A stretch of DNA of 64,000 bases from Theocolax elegans (taxonomy: Eukaryota; Arthropoda; Insecta; Hymenoptera; Cerocephalidae), in contig CM047428.1 of assembly GCA_026168455.1 (NCBI GenBank), forward strand, positions 39,492,546 through 39,556,545. Reading direction: 5' to 3'. The notes below the pieces were generated by a model. That model made no database searches, was not told the DNA's origin, and saw only the letters and a program-made list of their open reading frames with translations. Numbering within the stretch: position 1 is the stretch's first letter; each line of letters opens with the position of its first letter. This document shows positions 37,936-48,594 of the stretch, in pieces. A program made the translations under genes and the position numbers.

Positions 37936-38050
37936 GAGGAATTATAAAACTATTTTATATACATTTAAAACATCAAAATTGATCTAAAAACATTAAATAT
38001 GTTGTGTATTTTAAGTGGTCGATATATCGACCACCCCCGCAGTCAAAAGG

Positions 38051-38328
38051 TTAATAAGGGTAGGAGGGATATCAGATTTTTTCGGGGAGATAAAGTACTT
38101 TGTAGGAATCATTATTTGTCTAACGCAGCGAATAGGTTTTCGGCAAAATTGTGTCCTAAGTTTGAAGGGCCTTATACAATATTGGAAGTGTTATCGCCCA
38201 CCGTGTATATTATTGATAGGACTGATAAGTCTAAAGTTGAAGTAAACAAGGTGCACGTGAAAGATCTGATAAGGTATGTTCCCCCACGGGGAGTGAAAGG
38301 TAGTAAGGACTGTAAGGTAGCAGGGTAG
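38051..38328 (+). pseudogene. Gypsy 1 integrase C-terminus
   Basis: Continues the integrase after the piggyBac insertion: FRGDKVLCRNHYLS, then the SH3-like end (LCPKFEGPYTILEVLSPTVY, VNKVHVKDLIRY) to the stop at 38328. This C-terminal fold helps integrase bind DNA. The frame is open throughout, unlike the rest of pol. Confidence 0.88.
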
Positions 38329-38589
38329 TTAGTGGTGGTCTCTCTATTGAAAAGTAGGGATGGTTTAGCAAATCAAGCAAGAAAGAGGATTAATTGATTG
38401 GAGCAGGATGAATTATAAGAAGTTCACGTAAGTTTTTTTTTATTATTATTTCCGTATATTTATTTTTTTATTTAGTATTTTAAGTAATATTTTAAGTAAT
38501 ATTTTAAGGAATTAGATTAATTTAAGGTAGTATTTTAAGGATTAAACTACCCTTACGAGGGTAAGTAAAGGTTAGGGGGGGGGGGGTAA

Positions 38590-39819
38590 TGTAATGTAGC
38601 AACATCACTGGGCGTCGCCTAGGGAGTCGTTGCTGATGCGTGCACGTTCGCGCACTACTCCGTGGTAGTACCCGAGTACTATCTCCGACGGTGGGGATCG
38701 CGCACACCCGGGTAAACGGTCGCAAGACACATTGTTTACGTGCCGGCCCGCGCTCAGTTGTCGCCATCTCGGTCCGCGCTCGTATCGATACGGTGATCGC
38801 GCACATACAGTATAGAGAATTCGGAACGCGGGTAGTGGGGAAACACGTGTATATTAGTAAGGAGTTAATTTAGATTTGAATTTCGCACTGTTAAATAGGG
38901 ATTATCATAGGGATCTATTGAACCAATCAATAGATGACTTTATTAGAGATGAGACTTCCGTATGGGTATATACAAGCATATTACGATATATGACAGTAAT
39001 TACCTCAAATACGGAAATCGAAATACTAGTTGGGACAATGATAACTTATGCAAATAGTTGTCATTTTTATCTAAAGTGGAGTAAATATGAGTAGCTTGAT
39101 TACACCTGTGACGGATACGGAAGGGTTGAAAATTATAATATTGCCGGATCTCTCGCAGGTAACGAGAGAGAGAAAAGATAGACGAAGAAGTCTAGCATGG
39201 TTCTGAAAACGGATACTCGCCATTCTGATTCTATCGATCCTAGATCATAGTATTGCTTTTTTCTGATTCTACTGGTTACGAAGATTTAGTGTGCTCTTTG
39301 ACAATTAATAGTATTTAGAATTTTCTGGTGTTTATTAAGAAGGATTAATTGTCGTATAAGAAGGATTAAGGAGTTATAGTAATAATATCTATTCTGAATC
39401 AAATGAAACAATTTTCTGAAACAATTATTAGTTACAACATATTTACGCATATATATATAAATATACAGACCTATCCAAAAATAAATATTATTGAATATTA
39501 TTTATTATTTTATTGATTTTATTTTACGGAATTCTTGGTGAGTTAGTTTTATTACTAATATAATATAGTGATATTATTATTAGTGGGGATAATACGAAGT
39601 GATTTAGTGCGCATTTTATTAATTAGATAAATTATCTATTTCGTGGATTTAAAATCAACGTTCTCTTTCTCCTGGTTAGTGGTGACACGGGATCTATTCT
39701 TCTAAGAATAGATCCCGTACTCAATTATTATTCCTCTGGATGGGTCCATTGTGTTATAAGGACGAATTAATTATTATTATTTTCGATGATGTCTGGGTCC
39801 GAAAGGAATTTTGTACAAT
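38590..39819 (+). repeat. Probable 3' LTR of gypsy 1
   Basis: Directly after a 13-G polypurine tract (ends 38586), sequence begins TGTAATGTAGCAAC. The proposed end TTTTGTACA (39811-39819) gives TGTA...TACA ends and a length of ~1.2 kb, close to the other gypsy LTRs in this window. The start is well supported; the end is a guess because no second LTR copy is present. Small open frames in it are not called. Confidence 0.45.
39687..39718 (+). promoter_or_regulatory. Perfect 15-bp stem hairpin within the LTR
   Basis: ACGGGATCTATTCTT, then CT, then its exact inverse. An RNA copy would fold into a strong stem. In the proposed LTR this could act in 3'-end formation or be a leftover of another insertion; the sequence does not decide. 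Confidence 0.5.
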
Positions 39820-41689
39820 AAGATTTTTTTATTAGTATATATTTCCAAACCAGCATCACAAAGATCATTAAATAACTTTTTCCTAACGTGGTGAGCGAAA
39901 TTCGATTTTCGAGGCTTGTTTTGCGTGGGCAAAGTACCACATTCCCTCACTAGTGAGCATAATGCTTTTGAGAGTGGGGGAATGAACTATTTTGCCCACT
40001 CAAAAAGAAAATGATTAAATTTTAATACAATTATTTAATTTTTCTTTATAATATAATATTAGGATATAGAGGGAGAGAGGGAGAGCGGGAGAGATGACAG
40101 AAAAACAAGACATATAACGCAGTCAAAACTTCTTATATTAGGCTCGCAGAAACGGCGCTATATTTTTTCGTACATGCTACAATCAAAAGAATTTTCACTC
40201 TTCTTAATGTCAAATTTCTCCCACCTTGTCAGGAAAAATATTATACGCAACTAGTAAGGAAAATAGGCCATCCCCACTCGTCTTTTTGCCACCCTCGCTT
40301 CGCTCGAGCGGCAAATCCGACTCGTGTTGGAATGACCTATTTTGCTCACTAGTTGCGTAATATACTATTAATATCTTTCATTATTTATATAATTGTGCAT
40401 TATACAAATTACTAGAATAAAATAAATTAAAATAAATAAAAAAAAACGACAAAATAATTTTTGCTGGTATTAAAATAGCTTAATTCGATTATAGCACAAA
40501 ACATTTTTTTAAATTATTAATTATATAAATATGTAGATAAGTAAAATAAATTACATAAATAATATGATTACGCTTGTATTTTACCGTTTCCAATATAAAT
40601 TTTAATAATAAAATTTTGCACATGTTTTAACAAGCTCAAATAACAAAATCTGAAATTCAAAAATGTATAGAATTCCCGTCCTTTTACACCTCATTACGCA
40701 TATTAAATTCAGATCAGATAGACTATAGCGGTGCATTCGCCTGCGTCTCTGGTACGTGCAACGTATGAGTCCAGCGAAGTGCAAAGAGCAACGTGCCATT
40801 TATATATAAACCTCTCAATTTTACGATACGTATATTACTAACATTAAAGCAATTCCCATAATTTTTTACCCTTTATAATTAACTTACCCATATGAAGAAA
40901 CAATACGTTATTAGATATATGCTTTCGTATTTCACTGACTTAAATCTCATAATGTGAACCTAAAATCAAATGTAAGATTTCATTAATAAATTTAGTAGAG
41001 TATTACAGTTTATGTATACAAACATTTATTGATTTTTGTTCATAATGCCGAGACTTAAAACTATTATTGGGTTATTGGGTTGTTATTTATGTTTTGTTTA
41101 TTGGGCAAATCACCAACATTTATTTGACGACGTTTTGATGACTTCGTCTTCTTTATTACGTTGTACCTTTATTTTAAATAAAAAATGTTTACATACTGAT
41201 ATCAATATCAAAATTAAATACATTATTTTACTAACAAATCCACTTCATTAGTTTTGTTTATTTACTATTCAAGTTTACTTGTAGGTCAAGTTTTTATTAT
41301 AAAATATGCAAAGATTAGAACCAGTTAGTTGCCCTGCAAACTATTAATAAGACCTTGCATTAAAGTAAAAATAACAAAATTTAAGAATAGAGGTTAAAAA
41401 ATTATATAAACATAATAATAATAATTTAATAATAATTTTTTCATTTTAGTCGTCCAATATATTAAACGAAATTATCAAAAATTCTAATAAATAATTGAAA
41501 ATTGTGATAAAGTATTTAACACCTGTGAAACAGCTAATTAAATAAATTAAAGTGTTTAAACTTGTGACATCCCAAACTTGATAAACAAAAATGTTTGGTT
41601 TTATTACAGCAAAATAACATGATTGCTACATCAGCTAATACTATAAATTAGCTAATGTAGACATAAAAGAGATTTCATAAGAAAACGAT
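39820..41689. other. AT-rich interval with two hairpin elements
   Basis: No supported gene. An imperfect palindrome at 39925-39999 has ends GTGGGCAAA and TTTGCCCAC. Another at 40240-40374 has ends ATTATACGCAACTAGT and ACTAGTTGCGTAATAT and the core ACTCGTCTTTTTGCCAC. A 71-codon open frame at 41036-41251 has a hydrophobic start but no recognised domain. Confidence 0.5.
40240..40374. repeat. Hairpin element with ACTCGTCTTTTTGCCAC core
   Basis: The outer arms (TTATACGCAACTAGT and ACTAGTTGCGTAATAT) are inverse. The inner region holds TAGGCCATCC against GGAATGACCTA and a GCTTCGCTCGAGCGGC loop. It shares its core, inverted, with 25195-25320. Confidence 0.65.
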
Positions 41690-41766
41690 ATAACTTAATG
41701 ATATAGCATTCGACTACCAGGCGCTACGACGGAGTTCAATCTCAACATAGGGTAGAAATTTTTTTA
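41690..41766 (+). repeat. Degenerate tRNA-like fragment
   Basis: TATAGCATTCGACTACCAGG followed by a B-box-like GAGTTCAATCTC resembles a tRNA-derived SINE head with several mismatches, next to a T-rich run. It is too diverged to be a working tRNA. Confidence 0.3.
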
Positions 41767-42497
41767 TTTTAAATTTAATGTTTAAATAATTAATTTATAC
41801 ATAGAAATGTCGCAAATTGTAAAATTTGTAATTTTATAATTTTTTTGACTCTATTACAATTTTTTGTCAAAATATCAAAGTGATATGACTAAAAATGACG
41901 ATGTTATCATTTATTAAACAATAAAACATTTTTAATTAATAATTGAACTTCTAATAAACATTTGAAGCTTTCCCACACTCAAATATAATATTTACATTAT
42001 TATTTATAGCAATTTACAATAAAAATCGGCCACGCACTAAATATTAATAGAATAATAAGTTTTACAATAAATTACCAAGTTTATAATTTATTATATGCAT
42101 AAATAATGCATCTCGTGAAACTTAATATAATTTATTAAAATTAAAATATATTATAAATTGCATATTAGCAATGTACAATAAAGTAAATGTAGATATAGCA
42201 AGAAACAACGTCATAGATAACCACTACATTAATATCAACACTAGATGAAGGTCCAATGGGAACCCAATCTTCAGCAAAAGTAAACCCAGTATACCAAAAC
42301 CGGAAAGTTTGCCCCACAACTGTCAACTATGATAAAACTCGCAGTTCTCGCTGCCTCGAGAGCACTTTCGTCAATACCAACGACTAGATTAGGCGGCGTC
42401 TCCGCACTGTTCTAGTCCCTAATGTTCAACTTTCTCGCTTGTCAGGCGAGTGTAATATTAGAAAGTGAACGAACACATTATTACTATTAATAAATTA
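41767..42497. other. AT-rich interval; short coding-like stretch on - strand
   Basis: Mostly A+T-rich. About 42290-42400 is more balanced and is open on the minus strand for ~40 codons (IDESALEAARTASFIIVDSC). I do not recognise it, and no start, splice or partner exon is evident. Confidence 0.3.
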
Positions 42498-42732
42498 CTA
42501 GCCAAAAACGCTCGCTTCGCTCGCGATTAAAACAAGATTTAAGACACAATATTGAAAAAAATACAATATCGATAGAAAATGTAATAGAAGAATCTCAAAA
42601 TTATAAAGAAGAATTAAAAACAAAGATAATGTAAAAATAAGTATTGACAGAAAACAAAAACAAGAAATAGTCAACAAAAATAATATTGAAGACAAAAATA
42701 TTAATATATTAAAACAAGGTATTAAAATAAAA
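42498..42732 (-). mobile_element. Unique tail of satellite array 2 (inverse of 9937-10172)
   Basis: Reads CTAGCC, AAAAACGC, TCGCTTCGCTCGCG and then A-rich sequence up to the first monomer. Its inverse matches 9937-10172 over the full length with about a dozen mismatches. This places the CTAG|T end and the satellite junction at the same positions in both copies. Confidence 0.75.
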
Positions 42733-45217
42733 AATATCCAGGAAATCCCGTAATTAGTGGAGTCTTTCTGAAATATTTCAGCAATACCCAAAATTTCTAG
42801 GAAATCCCGTAACTTGTAGCGTCATCCCGAAATACCTCATAAATTCCCGAAATATCCTGGAAATTCCACAATTAGTGGAGACATTTCGAAATACCTCAGA
42901 AATTCCCGAAATATCCAGGATAACCCGTAATTAGTAGCGTCATCCCGAAATAAGTCAGAAATTTCCGAAATATCCAGGAAATACCACAATTAGTGGAGAC
43001 ATTTCGAAATACATCAGAAATTTCCGAAATATCAAGGAAATCCCTTAATTTCTAGAGTTATCCAGAAATTCCTCAGAAATTCCCGAAATATCCAGGAAAT
43101 CCCGTAATTAGTGGAGTCTCTCTGAAATATTTCAGAAATTCCCGAAATATAAGGGAAATTCCGTAATTAGTAGATTCATCCCGAATTTCCACAGAAATTC
43201 GCGTAATATCCAGGAAATCCCGTAATTGGTAGAATCATCCCGAAGTACCTCGGAATTCCCAAAAGATCCAGGAAATCCCTTATTTAGTAGATTTATCCAG
43301 AAATACCTCAGAAAATCCCGAAATATCCAGGAAATTCCGTTATTATTGGTGTTATCCCGAATTTCCTCAGAAATTCCCGAAAGATCCAGGAAATCCCGTA
43401 ATTGGTAGAGTCATCACGAATTTCCTCAGATATTCCCGAAATATCAAGGAAATCCCGTAATTAGTAGCGTCATTCCACAATATCTCAGAAATTCCCGAAA
43501 TATCCTGGAAATCCCGTAATTAGTAGAGTTATCCAGAAATACCTCAGAAATTCCCGAAATATCCAGGAAATCCCTTAATTTGTAGAGTTATCCAAAATTA
43601 CCACATAAATTCTCGAAATATCCGGGAAATACCATAATTAGTGGAGTTTTTTTTTTAAATACCTCAGCAATTACCGAAAGATCCAGGAAATCCCGTAATT
43701 GGTAGAATCAACACGAAATTCCTCAGATATTCCCGAAATATCCAGAAAATCCCGTAATTAGTGGAGTCTTTCTGAAATATTTCATAAATTCCCGAAATAT
43801 CCAGGAAATCCCTTATTTAGTAGAGTTATCCAGAAATACCTCAGCAATTCCCGAAAGATCCTGGAAATCCCGTAATTGGTAGAATCATCACGAATTTCCT
43901 GAGATTTTCCCGAAATATCCAAAAAATCCCGTAATTAGTGGAGTCTTTATAAAATATTTGAGAAATTCCCGAAAGATCCAGGAAATTCCGTAATTATTAG
44001 TCATCCCGAATTTTTTCAGAAATTACCGAAATTTCCAGAAAATCCCGTTATTATTGGTGTTATCCCGAATTTACTCAGAATTTCCCGAAATATCCAGGAA
44101 ATCCCGTAATTAGTAGAGTGATCCAGAAATACCTCAGAAATTCCCGAAATATCCAGGAAATTCCGTAATTAGTGGAGTCTTTCCGAAATATTTCAGAAAT
44201 TCCCGAAATATCCAGGAAATTCCGTAATTAGTGGAGTCTTTCTGAAATATTTCAGAAATTCCCGAAATATCCAGGAAATTCCGTAATTAGTAGCGTCATC
44301 CCGAAATACCTCAGCAATTCCCGAAAGATCCTGGAAATCCCGTAATTGGTAGAATAATCACGAATTTCCTCAGATATTCCCGAAATATCCAAATAATCCC
44401 GTAATTATTGGAGTCTTTATGAAATATTTGAGAAATTCCCGAAATATTCAGAAATTCCCGTGATTTGTAGCGTCATCTCGAAATACCTCAGGAATTCCCG
44501 AAAGATCCAGGAAATTCCGTAATTATTAGTCATCCCGAATTTTTTCAGAAATTCCCGAAATTTCCAGAAAATCCCGTTATTATTAGTGTTATCCCGAATT
44601 TACTCAGAAATTTCCGAAATATCCTGGAAATCCCGTAATTAGTAGAGTATCCAGAAATACCTCAGAAATTCCCCAAAAAACCAGGAAATTCCGTAATTAG
44701 TGGAGTCTTTCTGAAATATTTCAGAAATTCCCGAAATATCCAGGAAATTCCGTAATTAGTAACGTCATCCCGAAATACCTCAGCAATTCCCGAAAGATCC
44801 TGGAAATCCCGTAATTGGTAGAATCATCACGAATTTCCTCATATATTCTTGAAATATCCAGAAAATTCCGTCATTAGTGGAGTCTTTCTGAAATATTTCA
44901 GAAATTCCCGAAATATCCAAGAAATCCCGTAATTAGTAGTCATCCCGAATTTTTCCAGAAATTCCCGAAATATCCAGAAATTCCCGTAATTAATAGCGTC
45001 ATCCCGAAATACTTCAGGAATTCCCGAAAGATCGAGGAAATCCCGTAATTGGTAGAGTCATCACGAATTTCCTCAGATATTCCCGAAATATCCAGGATAT
45101 CCCGTAATTAGTGGAGTCTTTCTGAAATATTTCAGAAATTCCCGAAATATCCAGGAAACCCCGTAATTAGTCGACTCATCCCGAATTTCCTCCGAAATTC
45201 CCGAAAGATCTAGGAAC
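42733..45217 (-). repeat. Satellite array 2, inverted
   Basis: About 42 monomers of the same ~59-bp satellite as array 1, on the opposite strand (for example AGGAAATCCCGTAATTAGTG). Variants with GGTAGAATCATCACG and TATTATTGGTGTTATCCCG parallel those of array 1. The array stops abruptly at GATCTAGGAACTG. Confidence 0.95.
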
Positions 45218-45854
45218 TGTTTGTCATAATTCCAGGGACACATAAAGTCTAAAAAAGATATTGTTTATTTATATAATTATTTACAGTAAAATGGGAATTC
45301 ACAGAAAAATGCTTATTTTGGATATATTTCTAAATATAATTTGTTATTAATATTACAAATAATATATAATTATTATAATTTTTGAATACATACAGTTTAT
45401 ACCTGGCACCACGACAATTAATTGTTGACAACAAAATTAATTATCGGTTGTGCAATTGTAATAATTAATGGTAAATGTATGTATAAAAAGTTGTACGTAC
45501 GTACGTACGCGGACTACTGAAACTTCCAAGCCAAAAAACTAATAAAAAACGACTCTTTAAAAAATTTGTAATAGTGGTAAATTTATCCTCGTATGAATGC
45601 GATCACAATGGACTCATAAAAAATGACATTCACTAAATATTTTTTACAGTATAAGGGGTTTTTTACAGAAAATTTCACAATTTCACTTATAAAATTTTAA
45701 TATTATGTAGATGTTATTTTTTCTCATTACTTACAATTTTTTCTCAATTATCCTATTATCACATTCCAGAATGCGATCTCATTCTAAGTTAATTCGAACA
45801 AATTCATGTCTCTTTTAATAAGTCCCGTAGATCGCGAGTTCATTCTGACGGTGA
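45218..45854. other. AT-rich interval
   Basis: No gene recognised. Contains a short (GTAC)n run near 45493-45510 and a small inverted ACAATTAATTGTTGACAAC region. Confidence 0.5.
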
Positions 45855-46139
45855 TGCGTAACAGGGGAATTTGGTTTCTCTTCGACCTACGTCACTGAAT
45901 GCAACTCAGGATTTTCTACGTTGCTGAATCATGCAATTCGAAACAATGAAAACGACATTGTTGAACGAAAACGCGAAATTTGGGAAAAAACCGTGGCCGA
46001 AGAACTTCAATTATTACTTACACAGGACGTTGAAAACGAATCGGTTACTAAACAAATAATCAGACAATTAAATTCACATGGTGACATTCTTTATAAAAAA
46101 ATTACATCCGTAAATAGCAATTTATTAGGAAAAGTATAG
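45855..46139 (+). CDS. Unrecognised open frame, exon-like
   Basis: Open for 94 codons to TAG at 46139, with balanced composition unlike its surroundings and charged helical sequence (NDIVERKREIWEKTVAEELQ, then NESVTKQIIRQLNS). There is no in-frame ATG; the first methionine-like start would be a TTG at 45921. It could be a partial exon or a fragment of a mobile element. I know of no family match. Confidence 0.25.
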   Translation, partial: CVTGEFGFSSTYVTECNSGFSTLLNHAIRNNENDIVERKREIWEKTVAEELQLLLTQDVENESVTKQIIRQLNSHGDILYKKITSVNSNLLGKV

Positions 46140-46179
46140 AGTTAGTAGTAAGGGTACCTTATAGCGCGCCGACATGGGC

Positions 46180-46860
46180 GTGGCCTAACAACAATGGTGT
46201 CTGGCGCGAACAATGGTATTGTTTAGCGCGACAATGGGGTTGTCTAGCACGTACAATGGGGTTGTCTAGAGCGAAGCTCTCTCTCTCTCTCGTACTCATG
46301 TATAGGTAGGGTGGAACAGACGCTGTGACGTCACAGCTGTCCCAATGGAGTATATGGATGCGAGAGAGAGAGGTAGAGGAAGTGCGCGCGCACTGCCTCT
46401 CTCTCGTACAGAGGTTCCTCTGACGTAACAGTGAGCCCGGCGGAGTACATGGGTGCGAGAGAGAGAGAGGTAGAGGGAGTGCGCGCGCAGTGCGTCTCTC
46501 TCTCGTACTAAGAGTGTTCTGACGTTACAGCAGGCCCGGAGAGCCGCGCGTGCGTGTATGAGAGAGAGAGAGAGAAAGAGAGAGAGAGCAAGAGGGGTTG
46601 CGCGCGCAGTGCGTCTCTTACAGTAAGAAGAGTTGTGCATGTGAGAGAGAGAGAGAGAGAGAGAGAGCACTACTGCGCGTACCCACGCTCTCTTTCTCTA
46701 CTTCTCTCTCTCGCACTCATGCAGAGATACTGATGATGCGCTAGGGTATTCGGACACCGTGTTATAATAGCTGACCCAGAGTGTCTATGTTGGTGATGGA
46801 GAGAGAGAAAGAGAGAGAGTGTGTGTGTATACAGTATGCATATAGACTTATATTTTACAT
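46180..46860. repeat. Tandem repeats: ACAATGG units and GAGAGA blocks
   Basis: Four ~22-bp units around ACAATGGGGTTGTCTAG (46188-46275) are followed by a ~97-bp compound repeat (46270-46640). Each compound unit has a CGAGAGAGAGAGGTAGAGG block, GTGCGCGCGCA, CTCTCTCTCGTAC and a CTGACGT(A/T)ACAG block. Pure GA runs continue to 46860. Leu/Ser-rich open frames here are repeat artefacts. Confidence 0.85.
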
Positions 46861-47401
46861 GGTATGAATGGGAGTTGGAGGTGAGAGGGTTAAATAATTA
46901 AATGTACGTAATTTGTAGATAAATTCCCAGATTTTTATTCAAGTATTATAATATAAAAGGAGAGAACGAGACATAGAATGAATAATTACGCACGCAGAGA
47001 TATACATATAGATGATTATACAATACATAAAATTAAAACTAGATTTGACACTCGGTTAATATTAAGTATAAGAGTAGCTTAAGAATAGACGCAAAGACAC
47101 TCACACACATTTTATTATACGAAACTTATAAATAGACAGTGATTCCTGTTGACCTGATAAAACTAACAATAAATTCACACACTTAGATATAGAGAAAATA
47201 AGAGTAAAATTATACGTGTTTTGCATTCGGTTAAATATATATTACGTTAATAATAGAAACTCACAACTAATGTACCTGTTTATATATTATAATTAAAATT
47301 ATTATTATTATTATTCTTATTATTATGTATTCTTTTACATGTTTGCAAATGAGTTATACAATGAACATTCTTCTTACAATTATTATTATAATGAAAATTA
47401 T

Positions 47402-48120
47402 TGTTGATATTGTAGATTAGGTATTATATCGATCATTGATGAACACACTGTATTGTTTACATTACATTGCAACGTTTCGATGGAAATTCTCCATCCTCTT
47501 CAGGCATTACTACACGTCAATATTCATTAAAAATTATAAAAATTCTTTCGTAGTATCTCTGAATCGTTGCACTCTCCTTTATGTGATTTACACATTATTA
47601 TAAAAATAGAAAACAATAAAATAAAATAAAATAAATAAATAAATAAATAATTGGAACAAAACACAACGTAGTTAACACAAAGAAAAAGCAAAAGCAGTCA
47701 GGTAAAAACAAATGAAAACATGACAGACGGTTATTATATCTATATATCAATATATCTATATATCTATATAATAACCGTCTGTCATGTTTTCATTTGTTTT
47801 TATCTGACTGCTTTTGCTTTTTCTTTGTGTTAACTACGTTGTGTTTTGTTCCAATTATTTATTTATTTATTTATTTATTGTTTATTTATTTATTTATTTT
47901 ATTTTATTGTTTTCTATTTTTTTAATAATGTGTAAATCACATGAAGGAGAGTGCAACGATTCAGAGATACTACGAAAGAATTTTTATAATTTTTAATGAA
48001 TATTGACGTGTAGTAATGCCTGAAGAGGATGGAGAATTTCCATCGAAACGTTGCAATGTAATGTAAACAATACAGTGTGTTCATCAATGATCGATATAAT
48101 ACCTAATCTACAATTTCAAC
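47402..48120. repeat. 719-bp palindrome bordering the Polinton
   Basis: Two ~335-350-bp arms (47402-47735 and 47762-48120) are inverse copies with few mismatches around a TATATCTATA centre. The right arm overlaps the last codons of the Polinton protease, so it may derive from the element's terminal inverted repeat. Each arm holds a CTGAAGA, 6-bp stem, GAAAC motif (see findings). Confidence 0.8.
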
Positions 48121-48594
48121 TACGTGGACGACATTAATATAACTAAAGAATTTATTGTTGATATTCTTATAAAATAATTTCAAATTTAATTTATTGTTGT
48201 ATGCAGTATCGTCGGTGAACAGTCTCCAAAAACTGTCCATGCAATGACCGTGAGACATGTGATGAATGAAATTAACGCAATACTGACCACACATGATAGA
48301 AGCGAAATCTTGTAGCTGCTTAGGACTCCAGGTGTAAAACTTACAGTTTCTTCGGAGACATTGAATATGTTGTGGTACGGTGGGTGGTCGACCGAAACTG
48401 TCCAAGAAGTATCCGATTCCGCGTTTATCGATGTAGATGGCCAGCCAATGCTCACCGGGTTTTCGGTGATCCTCATTGTTAACAACAATTGCAGTCGGCT
48501 TCGTCAGAATCTGAGGAATCTTGTCCGCAGGGTACACTCCCACTGTCTGCGGAGGCAAAATTTTTATTGCGTTGAGTATTTGCAACGTGTTCAT
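48103..48594 (-). CDS. Polinton adenain-like cysteine protease
   Basis: 163 codons, the usual size for the family. Expected catalytic residues are present: His49 (GEHWLAIY), Asp65 (LDSFG), Gln95 and Cys102 (CGQYC). This C5/Ulp1-type protease matures capsid proteins in adenoviruses, and by analogy does so in Polintons. It is the most downstream gene on the minus strand and appears intact. Its first ~38 codons overlap the neighbouring frame ending at 48479, so either the genes overlap or the upstream one has lost its stop. The C-terminal tail runs into the palindrome. Confidence 0.88.
   Translation of the reverse strand: MNTLQILNAIKILPPQTVGVYPADKIPQILTKPTAIVVNNEDHRKPGEHWLAIYIDKRGIGYFLDSFGRPPTVPQHIQCLRRNCKFYTWSPKQLQDFASIMCGQYCVNFIHHMSHGHCMDSFWRLFTDDTAYNNKLNLKLFYKNINNKFFSYINVVHVVEIVD

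Larger units (their letters stand above)
36247..38050 (-). mobile_element. piggyBac element inserted at TTAA in gypsy integrase
   Basis: TTAA flanks both sides (36243-36246 and 38051-38054). The ends ACTTTCGGCTGCGGG and (inverted) CCTTTTGACTGCGGG match at 12 of 15 positions. Removing the element plus one TTAA joins the two gypsy integrase pieces in frame, which confirms the boundaries. A direct subterminal repeat GGTCGATAWATCGACC lies at ~36351 and ~38019. It carries a broken transposase on the minus strand. Confidence 0.85.

Noticed and set aside
46296..46670. Leu/Ser-rich protein on the minus strand
   Set aside because: Translation of GA/CT repeats.
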